64,000 nucleotides of DNA from Streptomyces sp. GS7 (GTDB lineage: Bacteria > Actinomycetota > Actinomycetes > Streptomycetales > Streptomycetaceae), in the NCBI RefSeq assembly GCF_009834125.1, contig NZ_CP047146.1, positions 2,721,501 to 2,785,500 of the forward strand, given 5' to 3'. How positions within the stretch are numbered: position 1 is the first letter of the stretch; each line of letters starts with the position of its first letter. Of this stretch, positions 26,446 through 35,332 are shown piece after piece. A program made the position numbers and the translations under genes. Under the pieces are notes generated by a model. The model ran no database searches and was not told where the DNA came from. It worked only from the letters and a program-made list of their open reading frames with translations.

Positions 26446-27027
26446 GTGCAGCCCTTGGCAGGCCAGGACCTGTTGCACACCCAGCCTCACTCCATGCACT
26501 GGCTCGCCACCGCGACCGCCATCTCGGCGGTCATCGCGGCCTCGTCCCTCATCCAGCCGCCCGACGCCACGGCCACGGCGGTCGCCACCCCCCGGTCCGC
26601 CCGGTCCGCGGCGGCCCCCGACCCGGGCAGGGTGGCGTTCCCCGTCAACTGCGGACCCAACCGCCTCGACGTGACCGAGAAGGTCTCCGGCGACCTCGAC
26701 GGCACCGGCGGTACGGAGACCGTCGCCGTGGTCCGCTGCCACAGCGAGACCGGGACCCCGCCCAGCGGCGTCTACGTCCTCGCGCAGCCCTCCGACCCCA
26801 AGGCCGCACCGCGCATCGTCGCGACCCTCCTGGCGCCCGCCCAGCGGCTCACGGTCCAGGACATCGGCATCCAGGGCCGGGAGGTCTCCACGACGCTCCT
26901 GGGCTACTCCACGCTCGATGTGCCGCGCTGCTGCCCCGACGTCCACAAGAGCGTCAAGTGGCAATGGCGGGGCGGGAAGTTCGTCCAGAGCGAACTCCCC
27001 GCCGGCGGCGCCACCGAGGGTGTCTGA
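26446..27027 (+). CDS. Predicted secreted protein of unknown function
   Basis: 193 aa. After a short polar start comes a hydrophobic stretch (LATATAISAVIAASSLI, residues about 20-36) that looks like a signal peptide or anchor, then an Ala/Arg linker and a globular domain with three or four Cys (VNCGPN, VRCHSE, RCCPDVH). The phrase GDLDGTGGTETVAVVRCHS resembles the VCBS/FG-GAP-like patterns of secreted repeat proteins. GTG at 26446 follows CAGGAG; ATG at 26494 is an alternative that would give a more standard signal peptide. I do not recognise the family. It lies between trmI and the ferredoxin gene, with which it is convergent. Confidence 0.75.
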   Translation: MQPLAGQDLLHTQPHSMHWLATATAISAVIAASSLIQPPDATATAVATPRSARSAAAPDPGRVAFPVNCGPNRLDVTEKVSGDLDGTGGTETVAVVRCHSETGTPPSGVYVLAQPSDPKAAPRIVATLLAPAQRLTVQDIGIQGREVSTTLLGYSTLDVPRCCPDVHKSVKWQWRGGKFVQSELPAGGATEGV

Positions 27028-27117
27028 TCCGTCACACGGGGTGCTCGTGTCCGGCGACTTCCTACGCTTCGACTACGCCGTGTCCGTGCCGCGTCCACAC
27101 CGCGCGATCCGCGCTGT

Positions 27118-27411
27118 TCAGTCGGCGTCCGGCCCGTAGACCTCGACCCGGTCGGCGACGCGGCGCACGTGGATGCAGTCGCCGGGGCACTCGTTGGCGG
27201 AGTCCCGCACGTCGTTGAGCAGCGGCAGGGGGACGGGCGTTGCGGCCCCCTTCTCCTGCAGCAGCTCGTCGTCCGCGCTCTTGACATAGGCCAGGCCGTC
27301 GATGTCCAGCTCGAAGACCTCCGGCGCGTACTGCGCGCAGATGCCGTCCCCGGTGCACAGGTCCTGGTCGATCCAGACTTCCAGCTCCGGTGCTTCGTCC
27401 TGCGCGGTCAT
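27118..27411 (-). CDS. Small ferredoxin divergent from arc
   Basis: 97 aa acidic ferredoxin. Cluster residues are CTGDGIC (a 3Fe-4S-type first motif with Asp between the Cys), then CPGDCIHV near the end. The central PEVFELDIDGLAYV is the typical fold of actinomycete 3Fe-4S or 7Fe ferredoxins that serve cytochromes P450. It carries electrons in the cytoplasm; no P450 or reductase lies nearby. Its start is 249 bp from arc on the opposite strand, and this pairing looks conserved in actinomycetes (inference from memory of related loci). ATG at 27411 avoids a long spurious frame that runs antisense to arc. Confidence 0.9.
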   Translation of the reverse strand: MTAQDEAPELEVWIDQDLCTGDGICAQYAPEVFELDIDGLAYVKSADDELLQEKGAATPVPLPLLNDVRDSANECPGDCIHVRRVADRVEVYGPDAD

Positions 27412-27596
27412 CTCGCCTGCCGTTCCTGCGTACGTGAACCGTTTTTGTCTAAGTGGCGCCAGCCCTGACGGGTGTTGACCGACTCGACGATACAACCGCT
27501 CGCTTTCCGATGTTGTTGGGTGGGTATTCCCTTGGCGTGAGGACGTGCGCAAGGGTGAAGATCGGACACACCCCGACAGTCTTTTCGATCTAGGGG

Positions 27597-27625
27597 TTTC
27601 AACCTGCACCGGCCCAGGTAGGGTC
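27597..27625 (+). promoter_or_regulatory. arc promoter candidate
   Basis: TTTCAA (27597-27602), 17 bp, TAGGGT (27620-27625); a 35-bp leader then contains the GGAGGAGGTGAGG ribosome site. The spacing is right for a primary sigma factor. Confidence 0.55.
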
Positions 27626-27660
27626 AGGAAGCGTCCAGCTCCTTGGAGGAGGTGAGGACC

Positions 27661-29427
27661 GTGGCAGCCCACGACGACGACATCAACCGCGGCATCCGGC
27701 CGGGGCGCGGGTCTGAAGATCCAGCCGGCCAGGTTGCCTATCTTGAGCAGGAGATCGCCGTCCTGCGACGCAAGCTCGCCGACTCTCCGCGGCACACGAG
27801 GATTCTCGAAGAGCGGATCGTCGAGCTGCAGACCAACCTGGCCGGCGTTTCCGCTCAGAACGAGCGTCTCGCCAATACGCTCCGCGAGGCCCGCGACCAG
27901 ATCGTCGCGCTCAAGGAGGAGGTCGACCGGCTCGCACAGCCGCCGGCCGGCTTCGGTGTCTTCCTGCAGGCGAACGAGGACGGCACGGTCGACATTTTCA
28001 CCGGGGGCCGAAAGCTCCGGGTGAATGTCAGCCCCAGCGTGGAGATCGACGACCTCCGGCGCGGCCAAGAGGTCATGCTCAACGAAGCGCTCAACGTGGT
28101 CGAGGCCATGGAGTTCGAGAGCGCCGGCGACATCGTCACCCTCAAGGAGATCCTGGAGGACGGCGAGCGCGCGCTGGTCATCGGGCACACCGACGAGGAG
28201 CGGGTGGTGCGGCTCGCCGAGCCGCTGCTGGACACCACCATCCGCCCCGGCGACGCCCTGCTGCTCGAAACCCGCTCCGGCTACGTCTACGAGGTCATCC
28301 CGAAGAGCGAGGTCGAGGAACTGGTCCTCGAAGAGGTTCCGGACATCGACTACACCAAGATCGGCGGTCTGGGCGGCCAGATCGAGCAGATCCGGGACGC
28401 GGTCGAGCTCCCCTACCTCTACCCCGACCTCTTCAAGGAACACGAACTCCGCCCGCCCAAGGGTGTCTTGCTCTACGGCCCGCCCGGCTGCGGCAAGACG
28501 CTCATCGCCAAGGCGGTCGCCAACTCCCTTGCCAAGAAGGTCGCCGAAGTCACCGGGCAGCCGGCCGGGAAGAGCTTCTTCCTGAACATCAAGGGCCCCG
28601 AGCTGCTCAACAAGTACGTCGGCGAGACCGAGCGGCACATCCGCCTGGTCTTCCAGCGCGCCAGGGAGAAGGCGAGCGAGGGCACGCCCGTCATCGTCTT
28701 CTTCGACGAGATGGACTCCCTCTTCCGCACCCGGGGATCCGGCGTCAGCTCGGACGTGGAGAACACCATCGTCCCGCAGCTGCTCTCCGAGATCGACGGT
28801 GTGGAGGGCCTGGAGAACGTCATCGTGATCGGTGCCTCGAACCGCGAGGACATGATCGACCCGGCGATCCTGCGCCCCGGCCGTCTCGACGTGAAAATCA
28901 AGATCGAGCGTCCGGACGCGGAGGCCGCCAAGGACATCTTCTCGAAGTACCTCACGGAAAACCTCCCGCTGCACGCCGACGATCTCGCCGAGCACGGCGA
29001 TTCGCGCAAGGCCGCGGTCAGCGGGATGATTCAGTCGGTCGTCGAGCAGATGTACGCGGAATCCGAGGAAAACCGATTCCTGGAGGTCACCTATGCCAAT
29101 GGTGACAAGGAAGTCCTTTACTTCAAGGACTTCAACTCCGGCGCGATGATCGAAAACATCGTCGGACGTGCGAAGAAGATGGCCATCAAGGCTTTCCTCG
29201 AGCACAACCAGAAGGGTCTGCGGGTCTCCCACCTCCTCCAGGCGTGTGTGGACGAGTTCAAGGAGAACGAGGACCTGCCCAACACCACCAACCCGGACGA
29301 CTGGGCCCGGATCTCCGGAAAGAAGGGCGAGCGGATCGTGTACATCCGCACCCTCGTCACCGGAAAGCAGGGCGCGGACACCGGTCGCTCCATCGACACG
29401 GTGGCCAATACCGGCCAATACCTGTAA
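27661..29427 (+). CDS. arc: Proteasomal AAA+ ATPase (Arc/Mpa)
   Basis: 588 aa hexameric unfoldase that threads pupylated proteins into the 20S core. N-terminal coiled coil (about residues 25-85: [14 protein letters not shown] ... ALKEEVDRL) that captures Pup, two OB domains, then AAA+ with Walker A GPPGCGKT (273-280), Walker [11 protein letters not shown] near 350 and an Arg-finger region. It ends in GQYL, the penultimate-Tyr tail that docks on the alpha ring. GTG at 27661 follows GGTGAGG and gives the usual length. It heads the arc-dop-pup-prcBA stretch but has its own promoter and terminator. Confidence 0.97.
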   Translation: MAAHDDDINRGIRPGRGSEDPAGQVAYLEQEIAVLRRKLADSPRHTRILEERIVELQTNLAGVSAQNERLANTLREARDQIVALKEEVDRLAQPPAGFGVFLQANEDGTVDIFTGGRKLRVNVSPSVEIDDLRRGQEVMLNEALNVVEAMEFESAGDIVTLKEILEDGERALVIGHTDEERVVRLAEPLLDTTIRPGDALLLETRSGYVYEVIPKSEVEELVLEEVPDIDYTKIGGLGGQIEQIRDAVELPYLYPDLFKEHELRPPKGVLLYGPPGCGKTLIAKAVANSLAKKVAEVTGQPAGKSFFLNIKGPELLNKYVGETERHIRLVFQRAREKASEGTPVIVFFDEMDSLFRTRGSGVSSDVENTIVPQLLSEIDGVEGLENVIVIGASNREDMIDPAILRPGRLDVKIKIERPDAEAAKDIFSKYLTENLPLHADDLAEHGDSRKAAVSGMIQSVVEQMYAESEENRFLEVTYANGDKEVLYFKDFNSGAMIENIVGRAKKMAIKAFLEHNQKGLRVSHLLQACVDEFKENEDLPNTTNPDDWARISGKKGERIVYIRTLVTGKQGADTGRSIDTVANTGQYL

Positions 29428-29436
29428 CACCGCTCT

Positions 29437-29474
29437 CCGGCTGCGGATGTCCTGCACGGGGCGTCCGCAGCCGG
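29437..29474 (+). terminator. Terminator after arc
   Basis: An 11-bp perfect stem CCGGCTGCGGA / TCCGCAGCCGG with a 16-nt loop, then ACGCTTTTG, 9 bp after the stop. Confidence 0.78.
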
Positions 29475-29581
29475 ACGCTTTTGCGGGGGCGAGCGGACCG
29501 CCCCCGCGGGCAGCGATGAACCAGGGAAAACCGGACTGGAGCAATGACTGTAATGATCTCCCCAGCGCCGCAAAGGCGTTC

Positions 29582-29654
29582 TAGGCTCTTCGGTACCGCT
29601 GCGTCACGCTGTGCTGACGCGGGGCACGCACACGGACCGGAAGCGCAGCGGTAC
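29582..29654 (+). promoter_or_regulatory. dop promoter and leader hairpin
   Basis: TAGGCT (29582-29587) is a good -10 box. About 6 nt later the presumed transcript begins with GTACCGCTGCG (29593-29603), which pairs perfectly with CGCAGCGGTAC at 29644-29654. The 5' leader of dop would thus start inside an 11-bp stem closing a 40-nt loop. Confidence 0.5.
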
Positions 29655-29701
29655 TTGAGCGCCGACCCCACCCGGGGGCGCCGCCGGGCAAGGAGGGCCG
29701 C

Positions 29702-31213
29702 ATGACCGTACGGCGAGTAATGGGGATCGAGACGGAGTACGGGATCTCCGTCCCCGGCCACCCGAATGCCAATGCCATGCTCACCTCGTCCCAGGTCGTC
29801 AACGCCTACGCGGCGGCGATGCACCGGGCACGCCGTGCCCGCTGGGACTTCGAGGAGGAGAACCCGCTGCGGGACGCCCGCGGCTTCGACCTCGCCCGCG
29901 AGGCCGCCGACTCCAGCCAGCTCACCGACGAGGACATCGGCCTGGCCAACGTCATCCTCACCAACGGTGCCCGGCTCTACGTCGACCACGCCCACCCCGA
30001 GTACAGCGCCCCCGAGGTCACCAATCCGCGCGACGCGGTCCTCTGGGACAAGGCCGGCGAGCGGATCATGGCCGAGGCCGCCGAGCGGGCCGCCCAGGTC
30101 CCCGGCGCCCAGCCGATCCACCTCTACAAGAACAACACCGACAACAAGGGCGCCTCCTACGGGACGCACGAGAACTACCTGATGAAGCGGGAGACCCCCT
30201 TCTCGGACATCGTGCGCCACCTGACGCCGTTCTTCGTCTCCCGGCAGGTCGTCACCGGCGCCGGCCGGGTCGGCATCGGCCAGGACGGCCACGAGCACGG
30301 CTTCCAGATCAGCCAGCGCGCCGACTACTTCGAGGTGGAGGTGGGCCTGGAGACGACCCTCAAGCGGCCCATCATCAACACCCGCGACGAACCGCACGCG
30401 GACGCGGAGAAGTACCGCCGGCTGCATGTGATCATCGGCGACGCGAACCTCTCCGAGATCTCGACGTACCTGAAGCTGGGCACCACCGCGCTGGTGCTGT
30501 CCATGATCGAGGACGGCTTCATCGCCGTCGATCTCGCCGTCGAGCAGCCCGTACGCACTCTGCACCACGTCTCGCACGACCCCACGCTCCAGCACCTGAT
30601 CACGCTCCGCAGCGGCCGTACGCTCACCGCCGTACAGCTCCAGATGGAGTACTACGAGCTGGCCCGCAAATACGTGGAGGACCGCTACGGAGCGGATGCG
30701 GACGAGCAGACCAAGGACGTCCTGACCCGGTGGGAGGACGTGCTCGGGCGGTTGGAGAACGACCCGATGAGCCTGTCCGGCGAGCTGGACTGGGTCGCCA
30801 AGCGCGAACTCATGGAGGGCTACCGCCGCCGGGACGGCCTGGACTGGGACGCCGCCCGGCTGCACCTCATCGACCTCCAGTACGCCGACGTGCGCCCGGA
30901 GAAGGGCCTGTACAACCGTCTGGCGGCCCGCGGCAAGATGAAGCGGCTCCTGGACGAGTCCGCGGTGGAGCGGGCCGAGCTGAAGCCTCCGGAGGACACC
31001 AGGGCGTACTTCCGCGGCAGGTGCCTGGAGCAGTACGCGGACGATGTCGCCGCCGCCTCGTGGGATTCGGTCATTTTCGATCTGCCCGGCCGTGACTCCC
31101 TGCAACGGGTGCCCACGCTGGAGCCGCTGCGCGGGACCCGTAAGCACGTCAAGGAGCTGCTGGACCGGTGCCGGACGGCGGAAGAGCTGGTCAGGACGTT
31201 GTCCGGTCGCTGA
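29702..31213 (+). CDS. dop: Deamidase/depupylase of Pup
   Basis: 503 aa, carboxylate-amine ligase fold shared with PafA and glutamine synthetase. It opens with the ATP-site motif [13 protein letters not shown], has the Dop-specific longer loop around [15 protein letters not shown] that PafA lacks, and shares [19 protein letters not shown] and [22 protein letters not shown] with PafA. Dop removes Pup from substrates and, where Pup ends in Gln, deamidates it. Here Pup is encoded with a C-terminal Glu, so only depupylation is needed. ATG at 29702. Confidence 0.97.
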   Translation: MTVRRVMGIETEYGISVPGHPNANAMLTSSQVVNAYAAAMHRARRARWDFEEENPLRDARGFDLAREAADSSQLTDEDIGLANVILTNGARLYVDHAHPEYSAPEVTNPRDAVLWDKAGERIMAEAAERAAQVPGAQPIHLYKNNTDNKGASYGTHENYLMKRETPFSDIVRHLTPFFVSRQVVTGAGRVGIGQDGHEHGFQISQRADYFEVEVGLETTLKRPIINTRDEPHADAEKYRRLHVIIGDANLSEISTYLKLGTTALVLSMIEDGFIAVDLAVEQPVRTLHHVSHDPTLQHLITLRSGRTLTAVQLQMEYYELARKYVEDRYGADADEQTKDVLTRWEDVLGRLENDPMSLSGELDWVAKRELMEGYRRRDGLDWDAARLHLIDLQYADVRPEKGLYNRLAARGKMKRLLDESAVERAELKPPEDTRAYFRGRCLEQYADDVAAASWDSVIFDLPGRDSLQRVPTLEPLRGTRKHVKELLDRCRTAEELVRTLSGR

Positions 31214-31401
31214 CGGACGGCAGGTCCATGGCAAATTCGCCATGATCGGCAGCTGATCCGCGGCTGAAAAGGCCGCGGCGCGGGAATCATCGAGGTGACT
31301 CCCGGGCGTTGCAGCAAGTGCAGGGCCGATGTCGGACCCTGCTTGTAGGGTCGGATCTTGAAGGTCACATCGAGCGGGGCGAACCGAGCGGGGTGAGGGA
31401 T

Positions 31402-31620
31402 ATGGCGACCAAGGACAGCGGCGGCGGACAGCAGAAGGCCACCCGTTCCACCGAAGAGGTCGAGGAGCAGCAGCAGGACGCGCAGGCGTCGGGCGACCTC
31501 AAGGAACGCCAGGAGAAATTGTCGGACGACGTGGATTCGGTGCTGGACGAAATCGACGATGTCCTCGAGGAGAACGCCGAGGATTTCGTGAGGTCCTTCG
31601 TTCAGAAGGGTGGGGAGTAG
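31402..31620 (+). CDS. pup: Prokaryotic ubiquitin-like protein Pup
   Basis: 72 aa, mostly charged and disordered. The N-terminal half is Gln/Glu-rich; the C-terminal half carries the helix that binds the Arc coiled coil (SDDVDSVLDEIDDVLEEN) and ends VQKGGE. The last codon is GAG, so the ligatable Glu is encoded directly rather than made from Gln. It is coupled by PafA to substrate lysines. ATG at 31402 after GGTGAGGG. A -10-like TAGGGT at 31346 suggests its own promoter in the 188 bp after dop. An endonuclease VII-like gene follows 35 bp later. Confidence 0.98.
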   Translation: MATKDSGGGQQKATRSTEEVEEQQQDAQASGDLKERQEKLSDDVDSVLDEIDDVLEENAEDFVRSFVQKGGE

Positions 31621-31655
31621 GTTCGCCTTCAACTCGAAGGTCTACGGGGGGCTGG

Positions 31656-32219
31656 GTGAGTGATCAGTCAGAGGTGAAGCGGTGCTCGCGGTGTCGTGTG
31701 CACAAACCGCTGGCAGGCTTCGCGTCCAACAAGGCGATGAGTGACGGATTGCAGGCGTACTGCCGGGAGTGCTCTGCGGAGTACTACCGGCAGCGCCAAA
31801 TGGCCAAGGGCCGGACAGTACGCGAGAAGGTGCCCGTGCCTCGGGGATTCAAGCGGTGTCCGCAATGTCGTGAGGTCAAGTCGCACGAACAGTGGGAGCG
31901 CAACAAAACATCGTCGGACGGCTGGGCGAGCTACTGCCGATCGTGCCGGGCCGAGCGGAATCGCGAGAGTTATTTTCGGCGTAAGTACGGCCTCACACCA
32001 GCCGAATTGGACGAAATGATCGCGGAGCAGCAGGGCGTGTGTTGCATCTGCCTGGTCGCTCCAGCCGAGCATGTGGATCACTGCCACCAGACGGGTAAGG
32101 TCCGTGGCGTACTGTGCTTCAGCTGCAACGCAGCCCTAGGACAGTTCAAGGATCGGCCCGACGTCATACGACGAGCCATCGCATACCTGGAAGGAAACTC
32201 GTGGAAGCCAACCCTCTGA
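31656..32219 (+). CDS. Endonuclease VII-like HNH protein inside the proteasome operon
   Basis: 187 aa. Two similar N-terminal zinc-ribbon units (CSRC ... YCREC and CPQC ... YCRSC, each followed by a basic helix) precede a recombination endonuclease VII domain: CCICL, then [24 protein letters not shown] with the His-Asp-His active-site motif and zinc Cys. Relatives cut branched or nicked DNA. GTG at 31656. The last 19 nt overlap prcB, so it is translationally coupled to the protease subunit. Its GC content and codon choice look slightly lower and less biased than its neighbours, which may mean later acquisition. I know of no shown link to the proteasome. Confidence 0.9.
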   Translation: MSDQSEVKRCSRCRVHKPLAGFASNKAMSDGLQAYCRECSAEYYRQRQMAKGRTVREKVPVPRGFKRCPQCREVKSHEQWERNKTSSDGWASYCRSCRAERNRESYFRRKYGLTPAELDEMIAEQQGVCCICLVAPAEHVDHCHQTGKVRGVLCFSCNAALGQFKDRPDVIRRAIAYLEGNSWKPTL

Positions 32220-33046
32220 GCACAGGGCGTCTGCCAGCTGCCTTCCTGACGCCTGGATCCTCCTCGTTCATGGACTTTCTCGGTGCGCACTCGCCCGAGC
32301 TGCTGCCCGGCGGCCGCTCGTTGCCACAGACGCAGGGCGTCATCGAGGCGCCGCACGGCACGACCATCGTGGCGACGTCCTTCCCCGGCGGTGTGGTGCT
32401 CGCCGGTGACCGTCGGGCGACGATGGGCAATGTGATCGCGCAGCGCGACATCGAGAAGGTCTTCCCGGCCGACGAGTACTCGGCGGTCGGCATCGCGGGC
32501 ACGGCCGGGCTCGCGGTGGAGATGGTCAAACTGTTCCAGCTGGAACTGGAGCACTTCGAGAAGGTCGAGGGGACCCAACTCTCCTTGGAGGGCAAGGCGA
32601 ACCGTCTCTCGACGATGATTCGGAGCAACCTCGGGATGGCCATGCAGGGCCTCGCCGTGGTGCCGCTGTTCGCCGGCTACGACGTCGACCGCGAGAAGGG
32701 CCGTATCTTCTCGTACGACGTCACCGGCGGGCGCTCGGAGGAGCACGGCTTCGCGGCGACGGGCTCCGGCTCGGTCTTCGCGCGCAGTGCGCTGAAGAAG
32801 CTCTTCCGCGAGGACTTCACGGAGCATCAGGCCGCCACCGCAGTCGTCCAGGCGCTGTACGACGCCGCCGACGACGACTCGGCGACCGGCGGGCCGGACA
32901 TGGCGCGGCGGATCTACCCGATCGTCACGGTGATCACGGAAGAGGGCTTCAAGAAGCTCACCGAGGCCGAGGTCTCGGAGATCACCCGTGCCGTTCACGA
33001 GCGCCGCCTCGACCAGCCCGACGGCCCGCGCGCCGCGCTGCTCTGA
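32201..33046 (+). CDS. prcB: 20S proteasome beta subunit
   Basis: 281 aa Ntn hydrolase precursor. The 53-residue propeptide ends at HG and self-cleavage frees catalytic Thr54 ([21 protein letters not shown], with Asp and Lys partners following). Mature beta subunits form the two inner rings. GTG at 32201 sits inside the end of the HNH gene behind GAAGGA. The late propeptide ([15 protein letters not shown]) matches actinobacterial PrcB. prcA follows 69 bp later. Confidence 0.98.
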   Translation: MEANPLSTGRLPAAFLTPGSSSFMDFLGAHSPELLPGGRSLPQTQGVIEAPHGTTIVATSFPGGVVLAGDRRATMGNVIAQRDIEKVFPADEYSAVGIAGTAGLAVEMVKLFQLELEHFEKVEGTQLSLEGKANRLSTMIRSNLGMAMQGLAVVPLFAGYDVDREKGRIFSYDVTGGRSEEHGFAATGSGSVFARSALKKLFREDFTEHQAATAVVQALYDAADDDSATGGPDMARRIYPIVTVITEEGFKKLTEAEVSEITRAVHERRLDQPDGPRAALL

Positions 33047-33115
33047 CGGGACGGATGTTCCGCCATGCGCCCCCAGCCACCGAGAGAGCTTTTGACAGGA
33101 AGGGACGGATAGCCG

Positions 33116-34027
33116 GTGTCGACGCCGTTCTATGTCTCACCCCAGCAGGCCATGGCCGACCGCGCCGAGTACGCCCGCAAGGGCATCGCGCGCGGCCGCA
33201 GCGTCGTGGTGCTGCAGTACACCGACGGCGTGGTCTTCGTCGCCGAGAATCCCTCCCGCGCCCTGCACAAGGTCAGCGAGATCTACGACCGCATCGCCTT
33301 CGCGGCGGTCGGCAAGTACAACGAGTTCGAGAGCCTGCGGATCGGCGGGGTGCGCTACGCCGATCTGCGCGGCTACACCTACGACCGGGAGGACGTGACC
33401 GCGCGCGGTCTGGCGAACGTCTACGCCCAGACGCTCGGCTCGATCTTCTCCAGCGCGGCGGAGAAGCCCTATGAGGTCGAGCTGATCGTGGCCGAGGTGG
33501 GCAACGCCCCCGAGGACGACCAGATCTACCGGCTGCCGCACGACGGCTCGATCGTGGACGAGCACGGCTCGGTCGCGGTGGGCGGCAACGCCGACCAGAT
33601 CAGCAGCTATCTCGACCAGCGGCACCGCGACGGGATGACGCTGGCGGAGGCGCTGCGGCTGGCGGTGGACTCGCTGTCGCGGGACACCAACGGCGGCGAG
33701 CGGACGCTGACCGCCGAGCACCTCGAGGTCGCCACCCTGGACCGTACGCGCCCGCAGCAGCGGAAGTTCAAGCGGATCCTGGGCCGCCAGCTGTCCCGGC
33801 TGCTGGACGAGCATGGTGCCTCGGGGGAGGAGAAGGCCGACGCCGAGGGGGACGCGGGCGAGTCCTCGGGTGCCGGTGACGCGTCCGGCGCGGCCGGCAA
33901 GGGTGCCAAGGGTGCCAAGGGGAAGGGCGCCAACGGCAAGGCCGCTGAGGGCGGAGCCGGCGCCGAGGGCGACTCCGGTGCGGGCACCGCGGACGGGAGC
34001 GAGGAGGAGTCCGGGTCCGCGGACTGA
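33116..34027 (+). CDS. prcA: 20S proteasome alpha subunit with long acidic tail
   Basis: 303 aa. It starts [23 protein letters not shown], the gate-forming N-terminus of actinobacterial alpha subunits, then the usual alpha fold ([19 protein letters not shown]). After about residue 240 comes a Gly/Ala/Lys/Glu/Ser low-complexity tail of over 60 residues ([18 protein letters not shown]), making the protein longer than the roughly 250-260 aa usual for the family. GTG at 33116; the purine-rich site GGAAGGGA is slightly far at about 12 nt. The alpha rings cap the core and accept the Arc tail. Confidence 0.97.
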   Translation: MSTPFYVSPQQAMADRAEYARKGIARGRSVVVLQYTDGVVFVAENPSRALHKVSEIYDRIAFAAVGKYNEFESLRIGGVRYADLRGYTYDREDVTARGLANVYAQTLGSIFSSAAEKPYEVELIVAEVGNAPEDDQIYRLPHDGSIVDEHGSVAVGGNADQISSYLDQRHRDGMTLAEALRLAVDSLSRDTNGGERTLTAEHLEVATLDRTRPQQRKFKRILGRQLSRLLDEHGASGEEKADAEGDAGESSGAGDASGAAGKGAKGAKGKGANGKAAEGGAGAEGDSGAGTADGSEEESGSAD

Positions 34028-34067
34028 GGATTCCGGAGGATCACCGACGGGCCGCTGTGCCCGGATC

Positions 34068-34103
34068 GCGCGCCCCGGTGGGTCATCACCCGCCGGGGCG
34101 CGC
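34068..34103. terminator. Bidirectional terminator between prcA and the LacI gene
   Basis: An 11-bp stem GCGCGCCCCGG / CCGGGGCGCGC is extended by TGGGT/ACCCG around a CATC loop, about 16 bp in all. It contains the stop codon of the convergent LacI gene and ends the proteasome operon. Confidence 0.82.
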
Positions 34104-35210
34104 GCTGTTGTGCGGGGCGCGCCCCGGCGGCGGGGCGGTGGAGCCGCGCGGGACGAGCGTGACGGGGAGCGTCGGGGTGCCGGCGGGGGCGCCGTCCAGC
34201 ACGGCCATCAGGGCGCGCATACCGGCCTCGCCGAACTCCTCCGCGGGGAGCCGTACGGTCGTCAGCTCCGGTTCCACGGCGACGGCCAGGGCCAGGTCGT
34301 CGAAGCCGGTGACCGAGATGTCCTCCGGGATGCGCAGACCGAGGCGGCGGACGGCCTTGCAGGCGCCGGCGGCGATGATGTCGTCGTCGCACAGCAGCGC
34401 GGTGGGGCGGGGGCCGGGGGCGGTCAGCGCGGTGTGCGCGGCGTGGCGTCCGGCGGTGACGCCGAGGGCGGCCGGCTGCCGGTGCAGTACGGCGCCGGGG
34501 ACGCCGGCCAGGGTGTCGGCGAGGGTCCGGGCGCGGACGGCGAAGGTCCAGGAGTCGACATCGGCCGCGAGATGGGTGATGCGGCGGTGCCCGAGGCCGG
34601 TGAGGTGGCGGGCCAACTGCCGTACGCCGTCGGCGATGTCGAGGTTGACGGTGGCGGAGGCGCGGGTGTCGGCGGGGTCGCTGTCGAGCATCACCAGCGG
34701 CAGCCCGGCGGCGCGCAGCGCGCTGAGGGCGTCGGCGGCCATGGAGGAGGCGATGACGCCGTCGAGGGTGGCGGCGGCGGAGTCGAAGGGGTCGCGGGCG
34801 GGGCCGATGCCCTCGGGGGAGAGGTAGAGGACCACGCCGAAGTCGTGGTCGGCGGCGACCCGGGCGGCGCCGGTGTAGACCCGGGCGAAGAACTCGGTGG
34901 TGAGGGCGGGGACGACCAGCAGCGCCGTGCGGGTGCGGCCCATGCGCAGGCTGCGGGCGGCGAGGTTGGGGCGGTAGCCCAGCTCGCGGGCGGCGGCGCG
35001 GACGGCGTCGGCCTTGCCCGGGGAGACCCGGCCGCGCCACTTGTCGCCGAGGACGAGGGAGACGGCGGCCTGCGAGACGCCGGCTGCACGGGCGACGTCG
35101 CGGCTGGTGACGCGGCCGGCGGCGGCCGGGCTACGAGGGGGCGCGGCGTCAGCCGCTCCAGTGGAGCCGGTGCTCGCACCGGGAGGCGGCGCGGCCTCGT
35201 TGCTGGTCAC
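34086..35210 (-). CDS. LacI-family transcriptional regulator
   Basis: 374 aa. After a Pro/Ala/Ser-rich N-terminus of about 30 residues comes the LacI headpiece TSRDVARAAGVSQAAVSLVLGDKWRGRVSP, then a periplasmic-binding-protein-like sensor domain with the dimer and effector segments LDGVIASS, LPLVMLDSD and CDDDIIAAGACKAVRRLGLRIPEDISVTGFDDL. GTG at 35210 with AAGGAG about 10 nt upstream. Divergent from the MFS gene, with a TACGTAT/ATACGTA inverted repeat between them, so it probably controls that exporter and itself. The effector is unknown; the family usually senses sugars. Confidence 0.92.
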   Translation of the reverse strand: MTSNEAAPPPGASTGSTGAADAAPPRSPAAAGRVTSRDVARAAGVSQAAVSLVLGDKWRGRVSPGKADAVRAAARELGYRPNLAARSLRMGRTRTALLVVPALTTEFFARVYTGAARVAADHDFGVVLYLSPEGIGPARDPFDSAAATLDGVIASSMAADALSALRAAGLPLVMLDSDPADTRASATVNLDIADGVRQLARHLTGLGHRRITHLAADVDSWTFAVRARTLADTLAGVPGAVLHRQPAALGVTAGRHAAHTALTAPGPRPTALLCDDDIIAAGACKAVRRLGLRIPEDISVTGFDDLALAVAVEPELTTVRLPAEEFGEAGMRALMAVLDGAPAGTPTLPVTLVPRGSTAPPPGRAPHNSARPGG

Positions 35211-35269
35211 CGGGGTGTCACTCCTTGCGTGTGTCCGCCGCGGGGTGGACCCGCGGATTGCCGCCATGG

Positions 35270-35296
35270 TACGTATGACGCCGGAAGTTATACGTA
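35270..35296. promoter_or_regulatory. LacI-type operator candidate
   Basis: TACGTAT (35270-35276) and ATACGTA (35290-35296) are perfect inverted arms 13 bp apart in the 122-bp gap between the divergent LacI and MFS genes. Confidence 0.6.
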
Positions 35297-35332
35297 ACAC
35301 GTCCGGGCCGGTCCGGACGGAGAGGGGCAGGC

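Noticed and set aside
31329..31351. ATGTCGGAC-N8-TAGGGT before pup as a PafBC promoter
   Set aside because: Six of nine matches and the leading T is missing; too weak to claim, although the -10 box itself may be real.
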